A stretch of 64,000 nt of DNA from Serinus canaria (GCF_022539315.1 NC_066320.1:34372977-34436976); one strand, 5' to 3'. Shown: positions 21,576 through 32,963, counted from the first letter of the stretch. A program made the numbers and translations. The notes: a model not told the origin generated them from the sequence alone.

Positions 21576-23233
21576 AGGGGGCACAGCCTCGCTGCCCCCA
21601 CACCAAAACCCCTCCTGCACCCCCAGAGCAGGAGAGGCTGTGCACAGAAAGGTAATTTAGGGCAGTCAGATGGATTCGTGTTACAGCAGAGATCGGGTTC
21701 CAAAGGCTGCATCCAAAAGCCAAAGTCTAAATGGAATGCTTGAGGAAATATTATTTACACGTTGTGTTTTCAGAGAGCAGCAAAGCATTGTTCTAAAATG
21801 ATGTTTCTAACCCCTTTTGATAAACTGTGTATACAAAGAATAAATTCAAAGTCAGGTCCGTGACGGCTGTCAAGCCCACAGCGTTTATTTACAGGAAAGA
21901 GGAACAGTATTTTGACTTCTCCCGAGCAGCCTTTCAGGAAGGGGAGCTTTTGTGACTTAAATGCACGAAGAAATGCCACATTAGTCAAAGGTCTATTTCC
22001 CCAGGACGGCAGGAGCATTATTTGGCAGTGACCTCCAAGTGGCCTCTATATTTCAGCAGGGTTGCACCAAGGGTAAGGGCACCAGCAGCCCTCACAGTCC
22101 TGCCCCAAGAGCATTTCAGAGGGGCTTTTTCTCTGCTGGAAGGTGGGGGAGCCACCCCTGGGGTCCTGCAGTCACAGATCTCCCTGCCCTGGGTGGCACA
22201 GAGCCCCTCGTGTGGGTGGGAGATTTCCTCCCTTGGAAAGCCAGCGAGGAGAGGATGCAGAGCCCAAGGGAGCCGGGCAAGAGGCACCTGCTGCTGCAGC
22301 CAGGGCCAGAATTGCACCAGAATCCAGAGAACAAAGCCTCCTGAGGCCAGGAAGGGCATTCCCACTGGTCAAACCCACACCTGAGAGCAAGCCCAGCTCC
22401 CCAGAACTCACAGAGCTCCTCTGCTGCCTCAGGGCTCCAGGGCCCCCACAGACCCCAGCCTGGCTGAGGGTCCTGCTCACAACCACAGGGAAACAAACGG
22501 AGAGCAGAGAGCACCTGCCTGGAGGGACACCCACCTGCTCCCTGGTGCCAGGCAGGGCTTCATTCACAGCTCCCGAGGGGTTAACCCGGGCACCTTGGCA
22601 CCTCCTTGGTGAGGGCAGCCTGGCACACCTGAGCTGCGCTGTGTGTCCCTGTGAGGGCAGCCTGGCAGCAGCAGCTCTGTGCCCTGCTCCCAGCTGGCAC
22701 TGCTGCCCTCCTGGGCTGCCACCCCAGCAGCAAAAGGCACCTGAGAAGGCTGGCCCAGAACGGACACCAGGATGAACAGGGAACACCGGGAAGGTTGCAA
22801 TGACATTTGGGCCTTCACTCTGCAATTCCAGTGAATCCACATTGGGGTTGGGCTTTTTTAAAAAAAATAATGCAAACTGCAGGTGGGCCAGGAGCAGGAA
22901 AGATCTGGCAGGCTGCAGTAAATTGGTAATTGTAGCTGTGATTGCAGGGCAGGATCAGAGGCACCAGGATCAGGCTCCCACCTCCACAGAGCTCAAATAA
23001 ACAATTGCAGAAATAAACCCCAGCACAGAGCCAGCACCCACACGGGGGCTGGAGGAGCTGCTCCCTGCCCAGGGATGTGCCTTGGAGGAGCAGCTGGAAC
23101 CTGCTCTCTGCTGATCCATAAACGTGCCAGGTTCTCTGGAGGCTGGAAAGTGTGAGCAGAGATGGCTCTGGAGTGAATCCTGGGCATGTGGGAGACAGGA
23201 GAGCACAGAGAGCAACAGGGAGAGCAGGAGCAA
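21576..23233. other. Single-copy stretch, no gene seen
   Basis: AT-rich between 21650 and 22030; GC-rich between 22060 and 22780, where a 15-bp phrase (TGAGGGCAGCCTGGC) repeats at 22611 and 22651. An A-run of about nine bases lies near 22860. No gene is visible. Confidence 0.4.
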
Positions 23234-23487
23234 GGGACACAGCCTGAGGAATGGCAGGGACAGACAGACAGACAGACAGGACACCCATGGATCAGAGATG
23301 GGATAAAGCCAGAGGAAAGGGACACAGCCTGAGGAACAGCAGGGACAGACAGACAGACAGGACACCCATGGATCAGAGATGGGATAAAGCCAGAGGAAAG
23401 GGACACAGCCTGAGGAACAGCAGGGACAGACAGACAGACAGACAGACAGGACACCCATGGATCAGAGATGGGATAAAGCCAGAGCAG
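23234..23487. repeat. 81-bp compound minisatellite with nested (GACA)n, three copies
   Basis: Units begin GGGACACAGCCTGAGGAA, run through a (GACA/CAGA) tract of four to seven repeats, and end CCCATGGATCAGAGATGGGA and TAAAGCCAGAG. The three copies are nearly identical outside the GACA tract. The tract differs in length between copies, so two mutation levels (unit number and tetranucleotide number) are nested. Confidence 0.93.
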
Positions 23488-23977
23488 GGGAGGAGCTGTG
23501 ACAGCTCCCAGGGCAGGGATTTGAGACACAAGCACTCAAACCCAAACAGCTGCTGTTAGTGTTCTTCTGACAGGGATTGCACCAGCCAAATTATCCCTCA
23601 GCCTGCAGCCACAAACTGTGTGGGGAAGATGGAGGTAAAGAGGAGCAGGAAGAACGAGGCCAGGAAGATCTCCAGCTGCACTGCCCCCACTCCAGCCAGA
23701 GCAGTCCTGGCTGCCAAAACCCTTCATCCACCTCCTGCAACCTGCCCGGAGCCCCACTTGTAATTCTGCTCTGGAATCTGCTCACATTGACCCTGCAGTC
23801 CTCTGAAGCTGGAATACAAATTAACCCAGCTGCAGGGAGAGGGCAAACCCACCCTGCCCCAGAACAGCTCCCACCTTCAGCAGCCTGGCCATCCTGCCCT
23901 GGAAAACAGGGCTGGCCAAGGAATTGAATTTTCCTGATGGCCCAGGCTGAAGCAGGGACAGGAGTGTCTCAGAGGGG
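23488..23977. other. Single-copy stretch, no gene seen
   Basis: About 490 bp of mixed composition leading up to the LTR. Nothing recognised. Confidence 0.4.
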
Positions 23978-24330
23978 TGTCACAGACACATTTTATGAAA
24001 AATCCTTCTGCTAGGATCCTTTCTCCTGAGAAGCTGAGAGGCCCCAGAAATGAAGTGTAAACAATTATCTGCTGCTGTGGGATGCAACAGGTGCATCTGT
24101 GATTGACCATTAATTAAAAACAGCCACATGAGACCAATCACAGTCCAGTTGTCTCAGACTCTCTGGTCAGTCACAGGATTTTGTTATCATTCCATTTTTC
24201 TATTCCTTGCAAGCCTTCTGATGAAATCCTTCCTTCTATTCTTTTAGCATAGTTTTAATATAGCATTTTCTTCTAATATAACATGGAGTGAGATCCTCAT
24301 CTCTTCTCTCGTGCTGGGAGCCTGAGAACA
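23978..24330 (+). mobile_element. Solo LTR of a songbird endogenous retrovirus
   Basis: Starts TGTCACAGACACATTTTATG and passes through CTCCTGAGAAGCTGAGAGGC, ATTATCTGCTGCTGTGGGAT and TCTATTCTTTTAGCATAGTT to GAGATCCTCATCTCTTCTCT. This order is that of a common passerine ERVL-type LTR; I cannot name the exact family. Copies at 29.5 and 37.2 kb lie in the opposite orientation. No gag, pol or env sequence adjoins, so it is a solo LTR. The 3' end is approximate because the CA end is unclear. Confidence 0.82.
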
Positions 24331-24841
24331 GCAGCCCAGAGGGGAGCACACAGTGCCAGCCTGCAGGGACAGCGGCCCCAGGCCAGGCTGGGCACGGGCA
24401 GCCCTCACCTGGGCCCCAGGTGTGGCCATGGCCAGGCAGCTCCCAGGGCAGGGGGATGGCTGCCCACCAAGCTGTGCCAGCTCTCCTGCTGCACAGCTGG
24501 CCATGAGAGCAATGAATCAGAGCAGGAGTGATGTCAGTCCAAAGGACAGCTCCAGCAGGGCAGGGGTCAGCTGGGCCAGGTGTTGTCCCCAGCGGGTCTC
24601 AGCAGTGCCCAGGAAGCCCCAGCCCTGCTTTGGAGAGCAGAGCCTGCCAAGGAGCCTCAGGGCAGGGCCAAAGGCTGCAAAAGCTCTGGGGGCGTGAGAG
24701 CCCTGCACAGCAGAGATCAGCATTGCCCCAAAACAGCCAGCACCCACTGCTGACAGCTGGGACTGGCCTAATGCACTGCTGCCTCTGTGCCACCTGCACC
24801 TCTGCTTCCACAGCACGGGCACGGGCACCTGGGAGTGCCAG
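24331..24841. other. GC-rich single-copy stretch
   Basis: No recognised repeat or gene. The short open frames on both strands have no recognisable domain. Confidence 0.4.
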
Positions 24842-25202
24842 ACACAGCCCTGGGCTGAGCCTGGCCCAGCTCTGGGCTTGGGTACAACCTGCCCTGTGAG
24901 CCCAGCTCAAACAGCCCCACACAGCCCTGGGCTGAGCCTGGCTTAGCTCTGGGCTTGGGTACAACCTGCTCTGTGAGCCCAGCTCTGGGCTTGGGTACAA
25001 CCTGCTCTGTGAGCCCAGCTCAAACAGCCCCACACAGCCCTGGGCTGAGCCTGGCCCAGATGCGGGCTTGGGTACAACCTGCCCTGTGAGCCTGGCCCAG
25101 CTCAAACAGCCCCACACAGCCCTGGGCTGAGCCTGGCCCAGCTCTGGGCTTGGGTACAACCTGCCCTGTGAGCCCAGCTCAAACAGCCTCACACAGCCCT
25201 GC
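24842..25202. repeat. ~77-bp minisatellite, about 4.5 copies
   Basis: Units contain CACACAGCCCTGGGCTGAGC, CTGGGCTTGGGTACAACCTG and GAGCCCAGCTCAAACAGCCC. One shortened unit of about 40 bp at 24972-25013 repeats only the GGGTACAACCTG portion. Another unit has GATGCGGGC in place of GCTCTGGGC. Stop-free minus-strand translation (up to 197 codons) is an artefact of the repeat. Confidence 0.92.
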
Positions 25203-26930
25203 CTGGGGCTGAGCCAGGTGTGGGACCCAGGGCTGGGATTTAATCAGGGTTTCATTTCCAGGCTGTGGAGGGAGGCTGAGCAGGGCTTTGCCAGGGCTGA
25301 GGGGGCAGAGCTCAGCCCCAGGCAGAGGGAGAGCAGCCCTGGAAGCTCTGCAGAGCCAGGGCAAGCAGAGCCTGGCCCACACCTGGCTTCTCCTTCTGTG
25401 CCATTCAAGATGGGCATGGAGACATCCCTCAGGACACAACAACTGGCTGGCACTTCTCACCTTTTCCTTTCCTGCTCCATCCCTGCCAGTTTGTGCTTTC
25501 AGCTGCAGGAACTGGGAGAAAACTGGGATATCAAAGGAGCACAACCCAGAGACCCCGTCCTTGCCCTGGCTACAGAGGGGGAGAGCAGAAAACACAGAGG
25601 GGGAGAGCAGAAAACACTGCTTCTCCTCCACTTCCACCACAGCAACACAAAAGGTTCCTGTCCCTGGCAGCCTCGCAGTTGGTGCCTGACTCAGGTGAGA
25701 AGTGATGAGCAGATAGGCTGGAAACACTTCCAGCACAGCCCAAGTGCTCCCTGGTGCTCAGCTGAGTGTGAACAGCCTGGCCAGGCCATGGGAGGGAGGC
25801 GAGGGCACAAGGGACAGATTGGGCTCACCAGGAAGGACAAGACACCAACAAAAAGCACAGACCCTGCTGGGAGGGCATCCCTGTGACCCTGAGCAGGGCT
25901 GCACAACCCCCAGCAGCAGAGAGCTGAACAAAGAGCCTGGAAAAGTTAATTTCTAATAATAACTCAGCACAGAGAGACAGCAAGGCAGAGCAGAAGCACC
26001 TGCTGGGGTTTTCTGCAGCCTGCACACGGAGTATTTTTGCAATGCTAAATAAGACCTCAGAAAAATCAAGCTCCATCTCTACAAGGCTGTTACACGGGTT
26101 TTTTTGTGTGCCTGGCAGACCCAGGCACTTTGGAAGGAGGGGAAAATTGAGTTGGCTTCCCCTGGAACAGGAGCGGAGTGCTGAGCCTGGGCAGTCATTT
26201 TAAATTTACAGCAACATGGGCAAGGAGAACACGGGGCCAGAGCTCAGCTGGGGACAGGAGCAGACCCAGCCAGAAAGGGGAAGGAGCAGGAGGAATTCAC
26301 TGAGCAGGAGCAGCCAGGGTTTGCTCCAGCACTCCGGGGGAGTGAGAGCACAGAATTCACCCAACAAACAGCAGAGCTGCCAACAGCAACAGCCAACAGC
26401 AAACACAGAGCCCAGCCTGACAAAGGCACCCAGGGCTGAAATAAGGGATAAAAAGCAACCGGAGGGGGAATGGGAACCCCAGCGCTTCCCCCAGCACAGC
26501 CCTTCCAGAGCCCCTTCGGCTGCTGAGAAACTCATTAATGCAAACAGCAGAAACTGCTTTGGTTTTAAAGGAGGAAAAGCCCACAGAACGTTCTCAGCCG
26601 TGGATTCCTTCATTATGCAGCTTGCAGTGCAATTCTGGAGTAGCTGGTCAAGTGGCAATTAGCAGCAAAATAAAGAGATGTTAATTCAGCCCTTGGCTCG
26701 TTTTAGCTGAGCCAGATAATCTACAAGGAAATCCAGCCCTGGGGAGAAGGGGCCTGGCAGCAAGTGCAGGGCAGGAGAAGGCTGCAGAGAAAAACAAACA
26801 CGGGCTGAGGAGAGCACGGTGGGGCCAGGCTTGACACAGCCCCAGCACCCCAGAGCACAGCCCCAGCCCGGGGCTGCACCCCACACACCCGGGCAGGGGC
26901 TCCAGAAACACGGCCAAGGGCTTGGCACAG
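25203..26930. other. Single-copy stretch, no gene seen
   Basis: A 22-bp direct duplication built on AACACAGAGGGGGAGAGCAG occurs near 25570-25615. AT-richer sequence lies at 25940-26220. Open frames up to 222 codons lack known domains. Confidence 0.4.
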
Positions 26931-27522
26931 GGAAAAACAAACAAACAAAAACCAGACAAACAAAAAACTGCCAAGCAACCAGAAAACCAACCTGCCAACC
27001 AACCAAAAAACCAAGCAAACCCCTACCAAACAAACAAAAATCTACCAACCAAAAAACCAACCCGCCTGCCAACCAACCAAACCACCAACCTACCTGCCAA
27101 ACAAGCAAAACAAAAACCAAACAAGCAAAAATCTATCAACCAAACCAAAAACTACTAACCAACCAAAAAACCAACCTGCCAACCAACCAAAAAACCAAGC
27201 AAACCCCTAGCAAACAAACAAAAAACTACCAACCAACCAAAAAAACAACCTGCCAAACAAACAGAAATCTCTCAACCAAACAAGAAACTATCAACCTGCC
27301 AACCAGACAAACGAAACCCTACCAAACAAACAAAAACCTATCAACCAAACCAAAAACTACTAACCAACCAAAAAACCAGCTTGCCAACCAGACAAACAAA
27401 ACCCTGCCAAACAAACAAAAACCTATCAACCAAATAAAAAGCTACCAACCAACCAAACACAAACCCAACCTGCCAACCAGGCAAACAAACCCCTACCAAC
27501 CAACCAACCAAAATCTCCACTT
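26931..27522 (+). repeat. A/C-only (CCAA/CAAA)n array, ~590 bp
   Basis: Composed of AACAAAC, CCAACC and AAAACCAACCTGCCAACC phrases with few G or T. Higher-order structure is visible: the phrase AACCAAACCAAAAACTACTA recurs at about 27137 and 27340, and CCTGCCAACCAACC recurs several times. A plus-strand frame of 300 codons (26819-27721) translates to Asn/Gln/Lys/Thr/Pro repeats and is not a credible protein. Confidence 0.95.
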
Positions 27523-28835
27523 GGAGAGCAGAGCTCTCCCCTTCCCCAGCAGTGTGTTCTCAATGCTCAGATTTGTCAATGAAATGGAACATACCTGTTG
27601 GAGGGATGCTGAGCTGCCCCTCAGGCCAGCCCGGGGCTCCATCCTGCCCAGCACAGCAGGGAGGGAGCCAAACCCTCCAAACCCCACACAAGAAGCCCTC
27701 CTCTCACCCTCCCTCCCTTAAATGCTGCCTTAATTCTGATTTACTGCACCTGGCTCTCCCTGGACCCTCTGCTCCTCCCACACCCCACAAAACAAACTCT
27801 CCCCTCACCCTCCCTGCCTTAAGAAGTGCTGCCCCAGGTCTGATGTCTCTGCTGCTCTCCCAGCCCCACTCCCGGGGTGTTTTCCCTCTGGCAGCAGAGC
27901 TTGGCTGCCCAGGGAGGGATTCCCCCACTGAGCAAAGCCCAGGGAAAACTCTGGAAGGATTTGGCCTCCTGAAGGGAGCGTGCAGATGGAAATGATGCTG
28001 CAAGGAAAGGGAGAATGGAATAAAACCAGCACAGTGCAGAGGGTAAAGCCTTCCCCTGCAGTGGCCTTGGCCTGAGCAGATTGCTGGTGTGGGATGGAAT
28101 CTCTCCTTTTACCTGCACTGCAGGTGCATTTGAGTGCTGGTTCCAGTGACACCACAATGGGGTTTGGGAGTCAAAACCTGTTCAATCCTCATACATTCCA
28201 TCCAGCACTTCTCTTTACAGTGTTGACGTGTAGTGATGCCCCCCTGAAAAAATGTTTTAATAGAAGAAAATAACAAATTAGGATAGATTAGAAATAATTT
28301 CCCCTCAGTTTCCTGCAACTTCTGACTTGTACCCATAAACTTCTGACTTGTACCCTTAAACTTCAGAGTCTCTGTGGGCAGGAACCTTGGACCACTGAAA
28401 CCACAGAAAACTCTACCTGCAGTATTTGTAACTTCAAAAAGGAAAGGGAAAAGATCAATTCTTGCCATTTTGAAGAAAATGTAACTTTTTTTTCTATATG
28501 TTTTCAGACTTTTCCAAAGGCATCAAGATATTTTGCTCTTAGGAAGTTGATGAATTACCTCTCAGAACTTTGTGAGGTTGGCTCAGGTGCAGGAAAGACT
28601 GTGATGAGAAATGGTTCTATTTGCTGTGCCCACACCTGCACTGAAAGGTTTTCCCCTGTAAATCCACAGAAACTGGAATTTCCTGGAGGCTCTGACAGGA
28701 CATGGGACCCAAGGCAGGAGAAGGGGACTGGGGACAATTCTGTGCCTCCAGGAGTGGATCCAGCACTGGAACTCCACTGCTGGGGGCTTGGGGGGAAAGG
28801 AGCCCCTCAGTGGGGATGGGAGACCCCCTGGGGCT
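27523..28835. other. Single-copy stretch, no gene seen
   Basis: Contains a 21-bp tandem duplication built on CTTCTGACTTGTACCC at about 28319-28362, and AT-rich sequence from 28230 to 28560. No gene recognised. Confidence 0.4.
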
Positions 28836-29398
28836 GGGATCTCATGGAAACCCCAACCCTGGGGCTGGGGGCTCATGGAAACCCCAACCCTGGGGCTGGG
28901 GGCTCATGGAAACCCCAACCCTGGGGCTGGGGGCTCATGGAAACCCCAACCCTGGGGCTGGGATCTCATGGAAACCCCAACCCTGGGGCTGGGATCTCAT
29001 GGAAACCCCAAACCCTGGGGCTGGGGGCTCATGGAAACCCCAACCCTGGGGCTGGGGGCTCAGGGAAACCCCAAACCCTGGGGCTGGGATCTCATGGAAA
29101 CCCCAACCCTGGGGCTGGGATCAGGAAACCCACCTGGGGCTGGGGGCTCATGGAAACCCCAAACCCTGGGGCTGGGATCTCATGGAACCCCAACCCTGGG
29201 GCTGGGGGCTCATGGAAACCCCAACCCTGGGGCTGGGATCTCATGGAAACCCCAAACCCTGGGGCTGGGATCTCAGGGAAACCCCAACCCTGGGGCTGGG
29301 ATCTCAGGGAAACCCCAAACCCTGGGGCTGGGATCTCATGGAAACCCCAAACCCTGGGGCTGGGATCTCAGGGAAACCCCAAACCCTGGGGCTGGGGG
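28836..29398. repeat. 31-bp minisatellite, about 18 copies
   Basis: Units join ATGGAAACCCCAACCCTGGG to GCTGGGGGCTC or GCTGGGATCTC, giving two interspersed variants plus CAGGGAAACC versions concentrated at the right end. The variants are not in strict alternation. Each unit has CCCCA/TGGGG arms and several G-runs on the plus strand. All three plus-strand frames stay open for roughly 270-300 codons, which is expected of this unit and not evidence of a gene. Confidence 0.95.
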
Positions 29399-29540
29399 AC
29401 AGCACACAGGGGACACCCCCAGAGGTGGCACTGGGAACCCTACAGTCCCCCAGGACCTTAAACCTCCCTCAGTGCCAGGGCAGGGCAGTGCCAGTGTCTG
29501 TGCCACAGCCTGTCCCTCCCTGCTGAGTCTGCCAGGTCCC

Positions 29541-29985
29541 CAGGACAAAGGGGGAACTGAGAATCTGACCCCATGTTCTCAGAAGGCTGATTAATAATTA
29601 TATTATATTATATTATATTATATTATATTATATTATATTATATTATATTATATTATATTATATTATATTATATTATATTATATTATATCATATTATCATA
29701 TTATATCATATTATATCTATTATATTATATTATATTATATTATACTAAAACTATACAAAAGACTAGAGAAAGGACACAGAAGGCTTACAGGAATGAACAA
29801 TAAAACCCCGTGACTCCTCAGAGCCTCGGCACAGCTGATGGTGATTGCTCCTTAAGTTAAAACCATTCCCATGTTGGATAAACACTCTCCAGACCACTTT
29901 CCAGCAAACACAGCAGCAGCTGAGGCTTCTCAGCTTCCCAGGAGAAGATCCTCGGCAAAGAAGGTTTTTCAGGAAACCTGGCAGT
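29541..29985 (-). mobile_element. Solo LTR, minus strand, with internal TATTA expansion
   Basis: Reads in the same order as the LTR at 37155-37526: GTTCTCAGAAGGCTGAT, then TACTAAAACTATACAAAAGA, ACACAGAAGGCTTACAGGAA, and GCTTCTCAGCTTCCCAGGAG near 29920. Between the first two blocks the 29.5-kb copy holds about 150 bp of TATTA repeats where the 37-kb copy has roughly 45 bp of ordinary sequence. It is otherwise shortened and diverged. No retroviral genes are attached. Confidence 0.78.
29592..29745. repeat. (TATTA)n pentanucleotide microsatellite inside the LTR
   Basis: About 29 units, uninterrupted to about 29687 and then broken by TATCATATTATCATAT variants. It sits in the part of the LTR that carries TTATTACTTTATGCTATTAT in the 37-kb copy, which suggests growth from that AT-rich motif. 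Confidence 0.97.
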
Positions 29986-30584
29986 GCCACCTCCCAGGTG
30001 CCACCCTCTGCTGTGCCCAGCAGCCCTGGGGTCAGCAATGAGGACCTGGCTGCACAGCCAGGAACCTGCATTTGGCTTTCTAAGGGATGTCACAGGGGCA
30101 AACCAACCCCATCCTCGTTACTGGTGTTAATCTACAGCAAACCTTTCATTTCGCCTGCCAGCAGCTCCCTTCTATCAGCTGGAATTTACTTTTTAATTAT
30201 GTATATTGCTTTTTTCCATGTGAAACTCCAGACTAGAAATATGTATCTCATTATATTTTACGTTATTCAATTGACCTAAACACAAAGGCATTTTTCTTGA
30301 ATACTGAGTGCTGATGTACCTTTTTAATTAAAGCTTAAAAAGCTTTTAATTAAAACAATAAATCACAGGCAGCAGGCTCTATCCACATTGTCTTCTGGCC
30401 CGGGTGTATTTTTGCTTTTGTGATCTGATTGACCCAAAAGGTAAAATACAGGTGAAAGGGCTTTCACATTTAATGGCTGCAGTATAAAATACCCTGAGTC
30501 AGGCTGGGCCTGGCAGCCCTGCTGGGCCCTGCCTGCAGCCCCTGCAGGTTCCTTTTCCTGTGCTGTGGCCTAAATCTGCAGCCA
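29986..30584. other. Mostly AT-rich single-copy stretch
   Basis: Includes an AT-rich island (30160-30380) with the near-palindromic TTTTTAATTAAAGCTTAAAA followed by AGCTTTTAATTAAAAC at 30322-30356. No gene was recognised. Confidence 0.42.
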
Positions 30585-30762
30585 GGGAGCCCCAGGACCA
30601 GGTACACCTGCCCAGCCCCAGGAGCCAGGGACACCTGTCCAGCCACAGAGCCCCAGGACCAGGTACACCTGCCCAGCCCCAGGAGCCAGGTACACCTGCC
30701 CAGCCCCAGGAGCCAGGGACACCTGCCCAGCCCCAGGAGCCAGGGACACCTGCCCAGCCATG
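30585..30762. repeat. 27-bp minisatellite, about six copies
   Basis: Units are CAGCCCCAGGAGCCAGGGAC plus ACCTGCC, with CAGGTAC and GACCAGG variants in the left half. The spacing between ACCTGCCCAG phrases at 30721 and 30748 is 27 bp. Because 27 is divisible by three, short frames cross it on both strands. Confidence 0.93.
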
Positions 30763-31660
30763 GATCCTTCCAATTACCATTGTTAAGGTAACAAGGGGAT
30801 GCAGTGAATCGTTCCCTCAGCTGAAAATAAGAGAAATAAGAGTTCAGTTGCCCCCCCACCCCCCCGTTTTTGTCATGACAATTTGCTAAAGGAACCCCAG
30901 GTGCTCCTCAGGCTGGAAATAGGAATATTTGTATTGCCCCACAGCGGGGCAGACAGAAAAGCCCCTGCTTCAGAGAGGGGCCCAGGTAGGTGGGAGGTGG
31001 AGTTCCCTCTGCTCCTGCCCCAGCAGCAATATTTGACTGCAGCAGGCCCAAACAGAGCCCTGCAGCTCCCAGACCTGCTGGGCCCTGGGCCTCCCTGCTT
31101 CTGGAAATCTCATCTGGCCAAGGATAGATGAAAAGCAAAATTGCAAGGGAAAAAAAAAAAAAAAAGAGGAAAAAAAAGAAAAGAATGCTGGGTGACTTCA
31201 AGGAGAAACAAAATCTCCCAATAAAGTCGGCAGTAAACTCCAAGTGCTCGCCCGAAACTGCCAGGCAGTAAAAGCACAGAGCTCCTGGCTCCAGCTGCTG
31301 AGAGTCCCCTCCCTGGGGGCCAGGAGCCCTCCTGCCTTCCCAAACGTCCCTGCTGCCCACAGAGGGTCCCTGAGGAGTGTCCCTGCCCACACTGGGGATG
31401 CTCCACGTTCTGCCCAGCAAAGCTGGAGAGCTTTTCTCTCCCAAACCTCACAATTCCCTCGGTGCTGTCCTTCCTTGAGCCTTTCCCCTGTTTCAGCTCT
31501 CAGTCCTTAGCTCAGCTCCTCTGGCTTTCCTTATCCATCCCTGCTCCTTTTCCCACCCCCAGTCTGGAGCCTCCTGTTGTCCTTCCCGTGGCTGGAGGGA
31601 GCGACAGGGACCCCGAGGGGCCAGGGAAGGGCTGGCCTGGGGCAGGCACTGCCCCAGCTC
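30763..31660. other. Single-copy stretch with an A-rich tract
   Basis: A run of 16-17 A bases followed by mixed A/G lies at about 31149-31183, and a C-rich spot (CCCCCCCACCCCCC) at about 30850. The A-tract has no SINE or processed-pseudogene body beside it that I can identify. Confidence 0.42.
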
Positions 31661-32272
31661 GTCCCATCCCAGTCCCAGCCCTGTTCCCGGTTCCCAGCCC
31701 ATCCCAGTCCCAATCCCAGCCCTGTTCCCAGCTCATCCCAGTCCCAATCCCAGCCCTGTTCCCAGCTCATCCCAGTCCCAATCCCAGCCCTGTTCACAGC
31801 TCATCCCAGTCCCAATCCCAGCCCGTTCCCTGTTCCCAGCCCATCCCAGTCCTAATCCCAGCCCTGTTCCCAGCTCATCCCAGTCCTAATCCCAGCCCTG
31901 TTCACAGCTCATCCCAGTCCCAATCCCAGCCCTGTTCCCAGTTCCCAGCCCATCCCAGTCCTAATCCCAGCCCTGTTCCCAGCCCATCCCAGTCCCAATC
32001 CCAGCCCTGTTCCCAGTTCCCAGCCCATCCCAGTCCTAATCCCAACCCTGTTCACAGCTCATCCCAGTCCCAATCCCAGCTCTGCTCCCAGTTCCCAGTT
32101 CATCCCAGTCCCTGCCCAGCCACATTCCCAGTTCATCCCAATCCCAGCCCCATTCCCCAATCCCATCCCAATCCCAGCCCCATTCCTAGTTCCCATCCCA
32201 ATCCCAGCCCTGTTCCCATCCCAATCCCAGCCCTGTTCCCATCCCAATCCCAGCCCCGTTCCCATGCAGTCC
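31661..32272. repeat. 34-bp degenerate minisatellite (CCCAGTCCCAATCCCAGCCC...)
   Basis: About 15-20 copies of a unit reading CCCAGTCCCAATCCCAGCCC, TGTTCCCAGCTCAT, with insertions of extra TTCCCAG. Left units are more regular; from about 32100 the pattern shortens to CCCATCCCAATCCCAGCCC (about 19 bp). A plus-strand frame of 363 codons (31462-32553) with Ser/Gln/Pro repeats arises from it and is not a credible gene. Confidence 0.93.
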
Positions 32273-32785
32273 CTGCCCAGCAGGCCCTGGCAGTGTGTGC
32301 TGTGAGCAGGGAGCCATCCCAGGAGATTGGGATCAGGCTGGAGAACAGGCAGGAGCTCTCAGGAGCACGGGACAGAGCTGCTGGCCAAGGAGAACAAGGC
32401 AAACACAATTTCACCTCCTGCAGCCCTCGGGCCTCTCTCGTGCTCAGGAGCACCAGGACAAAGACAATGCCTGGGCTTGAAGGGCTTCTGGTTTGGGGAG
32501 AATTGCTTCTGAGAGCTGAGGGATGGAGAGGCACTGTCAGAGCACAGGTTTAATTAAAGTCTGCCACGCTCAGATCCTGAGCTCTCAAACCCTTCCCGAG
32601 AAGAGAGGGAACAGCAGAGGGAGAGCAGGAGTCAGGAACATACTGGAAGTTTCCATGGCTGTGGGGGATGTGGGTGCAAAGGTGGAACATGGAACTCTGT
32701 CCCTGCCCAGGTGTGGGTACCCCATCCCCACGGGAAGCTGTGAACACCCCGGGCTGCAGGAACTGCTGCACCTCGTCCTGCTGGC
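32273..32785. other. Single-copy stretch, no gene seen
   Basis: About 510 bp of mixed sequence with no recognised element. Confidence 0.4.
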
Positions 32786-32963
32786 ACCTGGGAGCTCCCT
32801 GGGGCAGGTGAGAGAATAAAGCAGGGATGGATCCCAAGGGAATCATTCCCTCCCAGGACACACCTTGGGCAGGGATACCTGAGAGCTCCCTGGGGCAGGT
32901 GAGAGAATAAAGCAGGGCTGGATCCCAAGGGAATCATTCCCTCCCAGGACACACCTTGGGCAG
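32786..32963. repeat. 91-bp direct tandem duplication, two copies
   Basis: GAGCTCCCTGGGGCAGGTGA starts at 32792 and again at 32883; the copies differ by about one base over the rest (GCAGGGATGG versus GCAGGGCTGG). The phrase AGAATAAAGCAGGGATGGAT also resembles the AATAAA block of the 430-bp inverted pair (13838 and 47835), so the unit may derive from the same dispersed family. Confidence 0.93.

Noticed and set aside
23978..24330. Full endogenous provirus associated with the LTR copies at 24, 29.5 and 37 kb
   Set aside because: The copies are in different orientations and states of decay, and no retroviral coding sequence lies between or beside them, so they are separate solo LTRs.
26819..27721. 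Plus-strand Asn/Gln/Lys/Thr-rich frame of 300 codons, prion-like in composition
   Set aside because: It is the translation of an A/C-only simple repeat; flanking residues show no domain, and the composition follows from the DNA motif.
31149..31183. A-rich tract as the tail of a SINE or processed pseudogene
   Set aside because: No tRNA-, 7SL- or mRNA-like body precedes it on either strand, and no target duplication was seen.
31462..32553. Plus-strand Ser/Gln/Pro repeat frame of 363 codons
   Set aside because: It is generated by the 34-bp CCCAGTCCCAATCC minisatellite and fades at its edges.
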